Positions 16,997-24,695 of a stretch of 64,000 nt of DNA are shown in pieces. Every line of letters starts with the position of its first letter. Position 1 is the first letter of the stretch. The notes below the pieces were generated by a model that was given only the letters and a program-made list of their open reading frames with translations, was not told the DNA's origin and made no database searches. A program made the translations under genes and the position numbers. Origin of the DNA: Mucilaginibacter sp. UR6-1 (GTDB lineage Bacteria > Bacteroidota > Bacteroidia > Sphingobacteriales > Sphingobacteriaceae); contig NZ_JAJIWP010000005.1 in assembly GCF_020880975.1 (NCBI RefSeq), positions 124,001 through 188,000 of the forward strand, given 5' to 3'.

Positions 16997-18136
16997 ATGC
17001 AAGTAAGACTTCTGTTAATTTTTTTTATTACGGTCTGTCAGGTCGTAAAAGGCCAATCTATTACTGCCCGATATGATTCACTGTTTAATTATCTAAAAGC
17101 CAAAGATGATTTTAATGGAAATGTTTTAATTGCAGACAGGGGTAAAATTGTTTACCAAAAATCAATTGGGTATGCGGCTTTTGAAAATAAAAGCTTGTTG
17201 AACAAAAACACCATGTTCAATCTTGCTTCAATATCCAAGCAGTTTACCGCGATGGGTATTATGATTCTGATCGAGCAAAATAAACTAAGTTTAGATAGCA
17301 AGCTTGATAGCTTCATACCTCAATTATCATTTTACAAAAACATTAGCATTAAAAATCTACTGACACATACATCCGGCCTACCTGATTACGAAGAGCTATT
17401 TGCTCAGCACTGGGATAGATCAAAAGTAGCTCATAATAAAAATGTTATTGAACTTTTGGCACAATACAAACCGCCTGTTCATTTCAATGCTGGCGAGAAT
17501 TGGGAATATTCAAACACTGGTTATGCACTATTAGCTTCAATCATCGAAAAGGTATCGGGATTAAGTTATGCTGAATTTTTGGAAAAAAATATATTCCACC
17601 CCCTTCACATGACTCGCACTCGGGTGTATACTACGAGGATTTCGGATCACCAGAAAATATATAACCAGGCATTAGGATATTTGATAAACGATAAGACCGG
17701 TCATCCTATTTCGCAAGATTCTGTCAAAGAGCGGGAATATGTAAAGTACCTGGATGGCATTGCAGGTGACGGTGCTGTATACTCTACCGTGATTGACCTT
17801 TTGAAATGGGACAGGGCTTTATACAGCACCAAATTGGTTACCAATCGTTCTTTAAAACAAATGTTTACTCCTGCAATATTAAAAAACGGAAACAGTACTG
17901 GCTATGGCTTCGGATGGGGAATAGTTACAGAACGTCCTAAAACTGGAAAATACGTAGGTCATAATGGCTCATGGGGAGGATTTGACACACATATCGACCG
18001 TTTTATTGATTATGATAAAACTATAATCGTCTTAAGAAACATACAGAACCAAAACAACGTTTCTGGCGTCTATGATGCCTATATCGATATTTTATTCAAC
18101 AATGCCTTTAAGCTTCCGGTAATTACGAAGAATTAA
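16997..18136 (+). CDS. Secreted serine hydrolase, class-C beta-lactamase family
   Basis: A 379-residue protein with an N-terminal signal sequence (LLLIFFITVCQVVKGQ). The catalytic motifs of the PBP4/AmpC-like family are present: SISK at residues 78-81 (nucleophile Ser and base Lys), YSN at 171-173, and GHNGSWGGF near residue 330 in place of KTG. Members range from peptidases to esterases and true lactamases, so activity is open. The gene is visibly more A+T-rich than its neighbours, lies between two identical 18-bp repeats, and interrupts an otherwise coherent gene cluster. These signs suggest recent acquisition. Confidence 0.85.
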   Translation: MQVRLLLIFFITVCQVVKGQSITARYDSLFNYLKAKDDFNGNVLIADRGKIVYQKSIGYAAFENKSLLNKNTMFNLASISKQFTAMGIMILIEQNKLSLDSKLDSFIPQLSFYKNISIKNLLTHTSGLPDYEELFAQHWDRSKVAHNKNVIELLAQYKPPVHFNAGENWEYSNTGYALLASIIEKVSGLSYAEFLEKNIFHPLHMTRTRVYTTRISDHQKIYNQALGYLINDKTGHPISQDSVKEREYVKYLDGIAGDGAVYSTVIDLLKWDRALYSTKLVTNRSLKQMFTPAILKNGNSTGYGFGWGIVTERPKTGKYVGHNGSWGGFDTHIDRFIDYDKTIIVLRNIQNQNNVSGVYDAYIDILFNNAFKLPVITKN

Positions 18137-18173
18137 GATTATTAGTTGAAATTCTATACTATATTTTTAGAGG

Positions 18174-18191
18174 AAACCTTATCACATAATT
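18174..18191. repeat. 18-bp direct repeat, copy 2 (overlaps the DUF3828 stop)
   Basis: Identical to 16808-16825. The stop codon (18182-18184) of the minus-strand DUF3828 gene lies inside this copy. Confidence 0.85.
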
Positions 18192-18607
18192 ACTTTTAAA
18201 TCAATTGATTCAATTTTGGGCTCGCCATTTTGAGTAATTACTTTTAAATTAATAATATTCAATATAATGCCATCTGCATAAGATATTCTATACCAATCGG
18301 CTTTTTTTAAGCTTTTTTTAATCGTTAGAGACTTAAGAAACTTCTTGTCGCTGTCCTGCGCATTTATCAATGGGTCAGAATCAGTTTCTTCAACTAATTT
18401 CTTATACTGGTTTAAACAACTTAAAGTACAATATCTTTTTCTCAATAACTGTAGGTTATGCTCAGCTTTATAATTGGAGTTTGAAACCTCTGAGATATAG
18501 GCAGTATAGAATTTCTTAAGCATTCTGATTTTGGGATCAGATGGCGTACGCTGAGCCTTTGAAGTAACAGCGATCAATACAAATAATAAAGTGAAAATCA
18601 ACCTCAT
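18182..18607 (-). CDS. Secreted DUF3828-like protein
   Basis: A 141-residue protein with a signal peptide (MRLIFTLLFVLIAVTSKAQ). The mature part shows the DUF3828 pattern: a helix FYTAYISEV, then LLRKRYCTLSCLNQYK, then DPLINAQDSDKKFLKSLTI, followed by a strand-rich end. These proteins are small periplasmic or surface proteins of unknown role. The gene is A+T-rich like the adjacent serine hydrolase and converges with it. Its final codons and stop fall in direct-repeat copy 2, and its start lies close to copy 3. Confidence 0.65.
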   Translation of the reverse strand: MRLIFTLLFVLIAVTSKAQRTPSDPKIRMLKKFYTAYISEVSNSNYKAEHNLQLLRKRYCTLSCLNQYKKLVEETDSDPLINAQDSDKKFLKSLTIKKSLKKADWYRISYADGIILNIINLKVITQNGEPKIESIDLKVIM

Positions 18608-18630
18608 AATGCAATTATAAAAGAAACTTT

Positions 18631-18645
18631 AAACTTTATCACATA
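18631..18645. repeat. Partial third copy of the direct repeat
   Basis: AAACTTTATCACATA differs by one base from the first 15 bases of the 18-bp repeat. It forms the leader of the next gene, whose ATG is at 18651. Confidence 0.65.
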
Positions 18646-18650
18646 TCATC

Positions 18651-19163
18651 ATGAAAACTCCACAACAACAAGTATTAGCACGCATCCGTGTTTGTATGGC
18701 TATTATTATCGGCGGGTTATTTATCAGCGGCGCTACGGCTTTTCCCTTAGAAACAGAAATTGGCTGGCTAACCACTAATATGCAGGCTTTACCCCTAACC
18801 ATTCAAAACTGGCTGAGCAACATATACAGCGCGCTGCGCGATACAAATAAACAATATCCATACCTGGCTTACGGTACCGACTGGCTGGCCTTCGCGCATT
18901 TAGTATTAGCGGTGCTGTTCATCGGCCCTTACAGGCATCCGGTAAAAAATGTGTGGATAATTCAGTTTGGTATGATTGCCAGCGTGGCCATATTTCCGCT
19001 GGCGTTTATTGCCGGTGGCATACGGGGCATACCCATATTTTGGCAGTTTATTGATTGCTCTTTTGGGATAATATGTATGATACCTTTATACGTAGCCCAC
19101 AAAAACATCAATAAATTACGTGGATGGTATGCAAAAGAGGGAGTAACCGTACCGGATATTTAA
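18651..19163 (+). CDS. Membrane protein of unknown function, tail of the GbsR-associated cluster
   Basis: A 170-residue protein with about four hydrophobic segments (residues 13-32, 73-92, 102-122, 126-146) and a polar C-terminus. Codon use and the TCATCATGAA start context match the GbsR-DCC-TIGR01777 genes rather than the A+T-rich genes directly upstream, so it probably once followed the TIGR01777 gene directly. Its last 4 bases overlap the end of the convergent anti-sigma gene. No family is recognised. Confidence 0.65.
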   Translation: MKTPQQQVLARIRVCMAIIIGGLFISGATAFPLETEIGWLTTNMQALPLTIQNWLSNIYSALRDTNKQYPYLAYGTDWLAFAHLVLAVLFIGPYRHPVKNVWIIQFGMIASVAIFPLAFIAGGIRGIPIFWQFIDCSFGIICMIPLYVAHKNINKLRGWYAKEGVTVPDI

Positions 19164-19993
19164 ATGGCGCTCATTACTATCATGGCTTCCATAGTAGGAT
19201 TGACACTGCCGCCACGTGGCTCAAGCGTTACCGCGAAAGCTTGTGGTGCTTCAACAGATTTCATCTCCTTCATGCCCGATGTATCGCTTTTTGTTTTAGC
19301 ATCAAACAAGCCCAGGTCAACAGGTTTGCCTGCAACAATGGCCCATAACTGGTATTGGTGTTGCTGATCGTTTTCAGGCAGCTTTAAGTCTGCCATATCA
19401 ATCATTACCTTTTTCTTGCTTGGGCTCCAGGCAACTGTAATGGCCGAAGCTGGCGTTTTAGGTGTACCTTTAAGTTTGATGAAGCGGAACGACGGATCAC
19501 GAAATACGCTGATCTGTTCATCCATCAGGTTAACCTGGCTGCTAAAGCGCTGATTTTGGTCCTGCAGGGATGATATTAACTCGTTTGATTGCTGTAGCCT
19601 GTTGTATATGCTTACCAATGCGGCTATGCTCACCAATAATAAAAATAAACATGCCGCAAAGGCATATTTATAAAAATTGATACCGGTACGCGGTTGCATT
19701 GGTATTATCTTATCATCAATATCACTATGCGCGCGGCCTTTGGTAAAGGTGCGGTCGTCACCAAGATTAACAAGCAAACTGTTGAGCACACGGTCGCGCT
19801 GCTGCTCAGAGGGTTCAATGGCCTGAACAAGGGCATAACTTTCCATGGCTGTTTCAATAGCATCCAGTTCGGCTTTCACCTCCGGATATTTTGAAGCAGC
19901 ATCATCCACCTGTTGCTTTTCCGCAGGGCTTACATCGCCCAAAACGTAAAGTTCCAGTATTCCCGACTCAATATATGCTCTTATATCTTCCAA
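19160..19993 (-). CDS. Anti-sigma factor, RskA-like
   Basis: A 277-residue single-pass membrane protein. The cytosolic N-terminus (about residues 1-75) is a zinc-less anti-sigma domain with YIESGILELYVLGDVSPAEKQ. A membrane helix follows (about 106-127, YAFAACLFLLLVSIAALVSIY), then a short coiled coil, then a periplasmic RskA_C-type domain (ITVAWSPSKKKVMIDM ... YQLWAIVAGKPVDLG) ending near VMSAI. It is encoded 6 bases after its cognate sigma-factor gene. Release of the sigma factor probably follows proteolysis or redox change, as for RskA/SigK. Confidence 0.88.
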   Translation of the reverse strand: MEDIRAYIESGILELYVLGDVSPAEKQQVDDAASKYPEVKAELDAIETAMESYALVQAIEPSEQQRDRVLNSLLVNLGDDRTFTKGRAHSDIDDKIIPMQPRTGINFYKYAFAACLFLLLVSIAALVSIYNRLQQSNELISSLQDQNQRFSSQVNLMDEQISVFRDPSFRFIKLKGTPKTPASAITVAWSPSKKKVMIDMADLKLPENDQQHQYQLWAIVAGKPVDLGLFDAKTKSDTSGMKEMKSVEAPQAFAVTLEPRGGSVNPTMEAMIVMSAI

Positions 19994-19999
19994 TTTATA

Positions 20000-20557
20000 T
20001 TAAAACTGTTTTCTGAGCTGTTGTATGGCCATCCGTAATCGTGTTTTTACCGTGCCTAAAGGCACACCAAGTTCATCCGCAGCCTCAACATGGGTATATC
20101 CTTTAAAGTATACCAGGTCAAGTATTGATCGCTGTTCAGGCTTCAGTGTTTGTACAAGATCCTTCAACCCCAGTAATTCCGGTTTGTAAACCGTATTTCT
20201 TTGCTCGTCTATAAAAGTTACGTTATTTTCGAGCTCTTGGTTTTTAGTTTGATTTTTAAAATCTTTTGAGCGTACCTTATCAATGGCAAGGTTACGTGCA
20301 ATATTTACCATCCAGGTAAATAAACGGCCTTTTTCGGCACTGTAGGCCGAAAATGATTGCCATATTTTTATAAAAGTTTCCTGGAGTACATCTTCTGCCG
20401 AGGGTTCATCGTTAATAATACGAAGAATAACACCGTACAACGATGCGGAATACATATCATACAAGGCTTCGGCGGCTAACTTTTCACGGTGCCGTAATCC
20501 TCTTATTAATTCCTCTTCAGTCAGTGATATTTTGGGTCTTCTACTCACTGCCTGCAA
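20000..20557 (-). CDS. SigK-type ECF sigma factor
   Basis: A 185-residue sigma factor. Region 2 (about residues 25-95) includes PSAEDVLQETFIKIW and LFTWMVNIARNLAIDKVRSK. Region 4 (about 128-180) includes LKPEQRSILDLVYFKGYTHVEAADEL followed by VPLGTVKTRLRMAIQQLR. The following gene on the same strand is an RskA-like anti-sigma factor. The preceding gene is lipA, 14 bases away, so all three are probably co-transcribed. The match to the SigK/SigL group comes from the VPLGTVKTRLR motif and the partner. Confidence 0.9.
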   Translation of the reverse strand: MQAVSRRPKISLTEEELIRGLRHREKLAAEALYDMYSASLYGVILRIINDEPSAEDVLQETFIKIWQSFSAYSAEKGRLFTWMVNIARNLAIDKVRSKDFKNQTKNQELENNVTFIDEQRNTVYKPELLGLKDLVQTLKPEQRSILDLVYFKGYTHVEAADELGVPLGTVKTRLRMAIQQLRKQF

Positions 20558-20571
20558 GGTAAAAATAAAAA

Positions 20572-21450
20572 TTAAAAATCAAACAGGTGTTTCTCAGCAT
20601 GATATGACGAACGTACTAACGGCCCGCTCTCTACATATCTAAAACCCATTTCGAGGCCTTTTTGTTTGTAGAAGTTAAATTGATCAGGATGTATCCAGTC
20701 AACCACCGGGTGATGGTTGCGTGTAGGCTGTAAATACTGGCCCAGGGTAAGTATATGCACACCAGCATCAAGCAAATCAGCCATGGCCTCAAGTACGTCA
20801 GCCTCGGTTTCGCCAAGGCCAAGCATAATGCCCGATTTGGTGCGCAGCCCTGCTGCTGATATATGGCGAAGGCAATCCAGACTACGATCGTATTTGGCTT
20901 GTATACGCACCTCGCGGGTAAGCCTGCGCACGGTTTCAAGGTTATGCGATACTACTTCGGGCCTTACCTCAAGCACGCGGGCAAGGTTATCCCAATTGCC
21001 CCTGAAATCGGGCAGTAAAGTTTCAAGCGTAGTTTCAGGGCTTTCTCTGCGTATAGCATTGATGGTTTCGGCCCAAATGATGGAGCCTCCGTCCTTCAGG
21101 TCGTCACGGTCAACCGAGGTAATTACACAGTGTTTAACCTGCATTAATTTCACTGAGTTGGCCACACGGTTTGGCTCATCCATATCAACCGCCAGCGGCC
21201 TGCCGGTAGCCACCGCGCAAAACGAGCACGAGCGGGTACAAATTTTACCCAATATCATGAAGGTTGCCGTACCCGCGCCCCAGCACTCGCCCATGTTAGG
21301 GCAATTACCGCTCTCGCAAATAGTATGTAGTTTATGCGTATCAACAAGGCTGCGCACTTGTGCATACTCTTTACCAACAGGGAGCCTCACTCTTAACCAA
21401 TCTGGTTTACGCTGTACTTGTGTGGCTGGAATTACCGGCAAATCAATCAT
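20572..21450 (-). CDS. lipA: Lipoyl synthase
   Basis: A 292-residue radical-SAM enzyme that inserts two sulfur atoms into octanoyl groups on lipoyl domains. Both iron-sulfur sites are visible: the auxiliary cluster motif CESGNCPNMGEC (residues about 44-55) and the radical-SAM CTRSCSFC (about 71-78). The C-terminal RSSYHAEKH provides the conserved serine ligand. A -7 element TACTTTTG (21463-21456) lies 5 bases before the ATG, suggesting a leaderless mRNA. The gene leads into a sigma/anti-sigma pair; this linkage is unusual and its purpose is unknown. Confidence 0.95.
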   Translation of the reverse strand: MIDLPVIPATQVQRKPDWLRVRLPVGKEYAQVRSLVDTHKLHTICESGNCPNMGECWGAGTATFMILGKICTRSCSFCAVATGRPLAVDMDEPNRVANSVKLMQVKHCVITSVDRDDLKDGGSIIWAETINAIRRESPETTLETLLPDFRGNWDNLARVLEVRPEVVSHNLETVRRLTREVRIQAKYDRSLDCLRHISAAGLRTKSGIMLGLGETEADVLEAMADLLDAGVHILTLGQYLQPTRNHHPVVDWIHPDQFNFYKQKGLEMGFRYVESGPLVRSSYHAEKHLFDF

Positions 21451-21503
21451 AACAACAAAAGTAAGTAAAAACCATTTAACGCACTACAGCGCCAAATAAT
21501 ATA

Positions 21504-22055
21504 TTACAGTGGATTGATAAAGGAGCTTTTCGCTTGTAGTGTGATCCTGGCAGCGAGCAGGCTCTCAAGTTCGGCAGATTTTACTTTTAATGTTGCAGCC
21601 GAAATAGAGATCGGGGTTCCGTAGGTGTTTTGTGAGAATTTCATCATCAATTTGCCGATGCCTTTTGCCTCACCAATGAGTTGGGCTGAGTTATTTATAT
21701 AGATCAGGAAAAATTTATTATGCCTTACTCTGGCTATATCAAATCCGGTTATGGTATTCCACGGAATTTCTCTTGTTTTACCGATGGGGGAATTTATGGT
21801 GATCCCTTCCTCATTTAGTACCAGTGCAGGCCTGTTATCGGCTAAACTTAGTATCGATATAATAATTCCGAGGCCAAAAAATAAAATGCAGACAATGGCA
21901 ATTACTGTTTTTTTAATATTATAAAATTCAGAGTGATTGTCTTTACTGATCAATATAAAGATGCCTAACATTACAAATGCTATACACCCTAAGCCCAAAA
22001 ACATCATTTTATTTTTGCTTGGCAATATTTCGATGGTTTGGTCATTAATATTCAT
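21504..22055 (-). CDS. STM3941-family membrane protein
   Basis: A 183-residue protein with two N-terminal membrane helices (about residues 16-34 and 48-66), followed by a soluble, PH-like domain (EGITINSPIGKTREIPWNTITGFDIARV). This arrangement matches the uncharacterised STM3941 family. No enzymatic residues are apparent. It lies alone, upstream of lipA on the same strand with a 53-base gap that contains the lipA promoter. Confidence 0.7.
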   Translation of the reverse strand: MNINDQTIEILPSKNKMMFLGLGCIAFVMLGIFILISKDNHSEFYNIKKTVIAIVCILFFGLGIIISILSLADNRPALVLNEEGITINSPIGKTREIPWNTITGFDIARVRHNKFFLIYINNSAQLIGEAKGIGKLMMKFSQNTYGTPISISAATLKVKSAELESLLAARITLQAKSSFINPL

Positions 22056-22087
22056 GCAACAGGTGGTTTAGTGATCTGAATAAATAA

Positions 22088-22118
22088 TTTGTTATAGTAC
22101 GGGCTAACTATACCTTTG
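22088..22118 (+). promoter_or_regulatory. Promoter of the OsmC gene, TTTG-N19-TACCTTTG
   Basis: TTTG at 22088-22091 and TACCTTTG at 22111-22118 are exactly 19 bases apart and match the Bacteroidota consensus in full. The OsmC start codon follows 18 bases after the -7 box. Confidence 0.75.
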
Positions 22119-22136
22119 GCCTAAAATTAAATATAA

Positions 22137-22538
22137 ATGGCAACAATTGAAACTACATACCTGGGCGGCCTGCGTACTGAGGCTACCCACCTGCAATCGG
22201 GCACAAAAATTATTACCGACGCACCGGTTGATAATAATGGCAAAGGCGAAGCATTTTCACCAACTGATTTATTAGCGGCATCATTAGGTAGCTGCATGAT
22301 GACCATTATGGGCATTGCCGCCAATACCCACGGTATTGATATTGATAACACACAATGTTCCATTACCAAAATAATGGCCGCCAACCCACGCCGCGTGGCC
22401 GAGGTGGTAGTAAACTTTAAGTTCCCGAACCAGTATACCGATAAGGAGAAAAAGATTTTAGAACATGCCGCCCTTACCTGCCCGGTACATTTAAGCCTTG
22501 GCGAGGATGTAAAGAAGACTGTAGATTTTGGGTGGTAG
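22137..22538 (+). CDS. OsmC-family peroxide-reductase-type protein
   Basis: A 133-residue cytosolic protein of the OsmC/YhfA type. The two redox-active cysteines sit in SLGSCMMTIMGIAA (about residue 52) and ALTCPVHLSLG (about 117). The second motif TCPVH is typical of the family. OsmC and Ohr proteins reduce organic peroxides with lipoyl or thioredoxin electron donors; which donor is used here is unknown. A full-consensus promoter precedes it, and a large inverted repeat follows immediately after its stop. Confidence 0.9.
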   Translation: MATIETTYLGGLRTEATHLQSGTKIITDAPVDNNGKGEAFSPTDLLAASLGSCMMTIMGIAANTHGIDIDNTQCSITKIMAANPRRVAEVVVNFKFPNQYTDKEKKILEHAALTCPVHLSLGEDVKKTVDFGW

Positions 22539-22540
22539 AT

Positions 22541-22715
22541 TTTTAGTCCGGAAGCCCGTGAGTCAGAAAGTCCGAAAGACGTAGGAAATATCTCCTCATA
22601 CAATATAAAAGAGAAAAGCGGCCATCAAGCCGCTTTTCTCTTTTATATTGAAAGGATTATATATCGCTTTAAAAAACTTCCGGACTTTCCGACTCACGGA
22701 CTTCCGGACTAAAAA
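22541..22715. repeat. Nested inverted repeat built from AGTCCG-type words
   Basis: The outer arms (22541-22578 and 22677-22715) are reverse complements over about 38 bases with roughly three mismatches. Each arm is itself a run of degenerate 8-9 base units of the form GTCCG(G/T)(A/T)A. The inner part is a perfect 22-bp hairpin. The whole structure fills the gap between the convergent OsmC and ytxJ genes. Confidence 0.85.
22601..22650. terminator. Perfect 22-bp hairpin, bidirectional terminator
   Basis: Positions 22601-22622 and 22629-22650 are exact reverse complements with a 6-base loop. The GC-rich inner part AAAAGCGGC is flanked by A-rich/T-rich arms, so both strands give a GC stem followed by T-rich sequence. 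It serves the convergent OsmC and ytxJ transcripts. Confidence 0.85.
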
Positions 22716-23045
22716 CTACTCCACCATCGTCAGCGCTTCGTCTACCGAGATGCCGCCGTGTGATTGATCGAGTATACATTCGCCGCTTTTAATGAGCAGC
22801 ATTTGAGGCGATTCATGATGTACCTGGAAATCCGCCGCTACCTGGTTTGACAGGTCACGATATTTAATCAGGTCTAAGAAATAAAGCGAAATTTCTTCAG
22901 GAAGGTCATCCCACTCCAGCTCAAAACGTTTTTTAGCCATCATGCTGATGGAACAGCGGGTGCTGTGCTTAAAAATAATGCTATACCCGGGGTGCTGCTT
23001 TATTTCATTTATCTGATCTGCCGACTCCAGCGCTATCCACTTCAT
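22716..23045 (-). CDS. ytxJ: Bacillithiol-system thioredoxin-like protein YtxJ
   Basis: A 109-residue cytosolic thioredoxin-fold protein. The single active cysteine sits in STRCSISMMAKKRF (Cys31), where thioredoxins would have CxxC. The cis-Pro region is HESPQMLLIKSGE. This matches the YtxJ family (monothiol bacilliredoxin-like proteins), which occurs in organisms that make bacillithiol; it therefore suggests this host does so. The stop codon follows right after the right arm of the nested inverted repeat. Confidence 0.85.
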   Translation of the reverse strand: MKWIALESADQINEIKQHPGYSIIFKHSTRCSISMMAKKRFELEWDDLPEEISLYFLDLIKYRDLSNQVAADFQVHHESPQMLLIKSGECILDQSHGGISVDEALTMVE

Positions 23046-23138
23046 TGCAAAAAATCTTTTTTATTTATAATACTGATACAAAATTACAGCAAAGCCCTGT
23101 AAATGTTTGTGTACAGCACTAAAAATGACATTTTGCTG

Positions 23139-23246
23139 TTAACGGCCTCTTGGGTAAGAGCCGTATGCAGGGCATAGTTTGTTTGAGCATGAAGCGAGAG
23201 CTCCCATGGCCAGCACCACCAAAGCTATATATGCTATCTTTTTCAT
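23139..23246 (-). CDS. 35-residue lipoprotein
   Basis: The ATG at 23246 opens 35 codons ending in TAA. The start MKKIAYIALVVLAMGALASC is a complete lipoprotein signal peptide with a lipobox (LASC). The predicted mature peptide is only 16 residues: C-SNKLCPAYGSYPRGR. The CPAYGSYP core is rich in residues unlikely in random read-through. It would be anchored in a membrane through Cys20. It lies upstream of ytxJ and downstream of ribH on the same strand. Function is unknown. Confidence 0.65.
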   Translation of the reverse strand: MKKIAYIALVVLAMGALASCSNKLCPAYGSYPRGR

Positions 23247-23279
23247 AATGTTTAGTTAACGTTTATAATCTGATAAAGT

Positions 23280-23777
23280 TTAGGCCTGCAATGTATTAGC
23301 CAAATCAGCCATTTTAATAGCTGTAACGGCTGCTTCATCGCCTTTGTTACCATGTTTACCACCGGCACGGTCAATCGCCTGCTGCTGGTTATCAGTGGTA
23401 AGTACTCCAAATATAACAGGTTTTGAATATTTTATAGCAACATTACTTACGCCATTTGCAACTGCTTCACAAATAAAATCAAAATGGCGTGTTTCGCCCT
23501 GTATCACGCAACCAAGGCATATTACAGCATCAAGGTGCGGTTTGTTCTTCAAGAGCAGGTCAGCGCCTGCTGTCAGTTCAAAACTGCCGGGTACGCTGTA
23601 GCTGAATATCTTTTCGGGCAGTGCGCCATTATTTACCAGGCTTTGGTAGGCGCCTTCATAAAGGGCATTAGTGATCTCGGCGTTCCACTCGGCCACTACT
23701 ATGCCAAAGGTATATGCTGCCGCGTTAGGTATTTCGGTTGCCGAAAAATCGGAAAGGTTTTTTAATTGTGTAGCCAT
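23280..23777 (-). CDS. ribH: 6,7-dimethyl-8-ribityllumazine synthase
   Basis: A 165-residue cytosolic enzyme of riboflavin synthesis that joins 5-amino-6-ribitylaminouracil to dihydroxybutanone phosphate and assembles as pentamers or capsids. Motifs visible are FSYSVPGSFELT (substrate loop), GCVIQGETRHFDFICEAVANG (containing the catalytic His) and PVIFGVLTTDNQQQAIDRAGG. Length is normal for the family. No other rib gene is nearby. An imperfect transcription stop precedes it after the TPR gene. Confidence 0.95.
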   Translation of the reverse strand: MATQLKNLSDFSATEIPNAAAYTFGIVVAEWNAEITNALYEGAYQSLVNNGALPEKIFSYSVPGSFELTAGADLLLKNKPHLDAVICLGCVIQGETRHFDFICEAVANGVSNVAIKYSKPVIFGVLTTDNQQQAIDRAGGKHGNKGDEAAVTAIKMADLANTLQA

Positions 23778-23797
23778 TTTAAACTTTGTTAAACTTA

Positions 23798-23849
23798 AAA
23801 GGTTGCAATGTTGAAATGTATTAACTCATTTTTCAACATTGCAACCTTT
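23798..23849. repeat. 19-bp perfect inverted repeat of TTGCAATGTTGAAA words
   Basis: Positions 23798-23816 and 23831-23849 are exact reverse complements with a 14-base loop. A third partial word, TTGCAACCT, follows at 23855-23863. It lies between the TPR gene and ribH on the minus strand and may terminate the TPR transcript. It belongs to the same style of word-like repeats as 22541-22715. Confidence 0.8.
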
Positions 23850-23877
23850 AATTATTGCAACCTCATATTAAGGTTTA

Positions 23878-24552
23878 TTAGTTTGCCTCTACACGTGCTA
23901 TGTAAGCGTCAATATTTTGCGCTTCGGCACTTGCAGGGTAATCGTTTTTAATTTTGTTATAAGCGTCGGCCGCTGATTTTTTGTCGTTAGTAGCCTCGTA
24001 AACTAAACCCAGCTTTTTAAGGTATAATGGAGATAAAAAGCTGTTTGATGCCTTATCAACCGCTTTGCTGTAATAGCTCGCAGCGTCATCGTATTTTTTT
24101 TGCTCAACATAAGCATCGCCAATACCACCTAACGCTTCGGCAGCAACCATGTAATCATCGCCGCGGTAGCTGTTCAGGTTATCAATAGCTTTGCCGTACT
24201 CACCCTTGTTAAGGTAGGCAATACCCAGGTAATAGTAGGCCAGGTTTGCAGCCTTGGTGTTGCTGTAATCTTCAATAATTTTTTCAAAGCCCGGGTAACC
24301 GGCATCGCCTTTAATGGCTTTGTCCCACTCTTTTTGCTGCCAAAAATCCTGCGCTACGTGCATCTGATCGGCGGCTTTTACCTCACGCGGACCTGAGTAA
24401 GCTTTAAGGTATATAAAGTATATGGCTATCAGCACTAAAACGGCTGCAGCTATAAATAATAAGCTTTTTCTGTTCTCGTTCACAAAACTCCCTGTCTTTT
24501 TAACCGGTTTATCTTCGTTCACAATTTTGGTATTCGCCTGGGTTGTCGACAT
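23878..24552 (-). CDS. Membrane-anchored tetratricopeptide-repeat protein (YfgM-like)
   Basis: A 224-residue protein with a cytosolic N-terminus, one membrane helix (about residues 27-49, SLLFIAAAVLVLIAIYFIYL) and a C-terminal part of four to five TPR units (NTKAANLAYYYLGIAYLNKGEYGKAIDNL and following). The layout resembles YfgM, a companion of SecYEG and periplasmic chaperones. The link is by architecture only. A -7 element TATTTTTG lies 23 bases upstream of the ATG. Confidence 0.8.
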   Translation of the reverse strand: MSTTQANTKIVNEDKPVKKTGSFVNENRKSLLFIAAAVLVLIAIYFIYLKAYSGPREVKAADQMHVAQDFWQQKEWDKAIKGDAGYPGFEKIIEDYSNTKAANLAYYYLGIAYLNKGEYGKAIDNLNSYRGDDYMVAAEALGGIGDAYVEQKKYDDAASYYSKAVDKASNSFLSPLYLKKLGLVYEATNDKKSAADAYNKIKNDYPASAEAQNIDAYIARVEAN

Positions 24553-24677
24553 TTTTATTCAAAAAATTAAGTTTGCAAAAATACAGTTTTCAAAGTTTTT
24601 AGCAACACCTTTTAACTTAAATAATTAACCTGCTAAAATTAGCATACTTAATACACCAAACCGTCGACCCTATATGT

Positions 24678-24685
24678 TAACTTTG
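24678..24685 (+). promoter_or_regulatory. -7 promoter element of recF
   Basis: TAACTTTG matches TAnnTTTG and lies 10 bases before the recF ATG. The -33 element is not clear. Confidence 0.45.
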
Positions 24686-24695
24686 AAGGCTCAAT

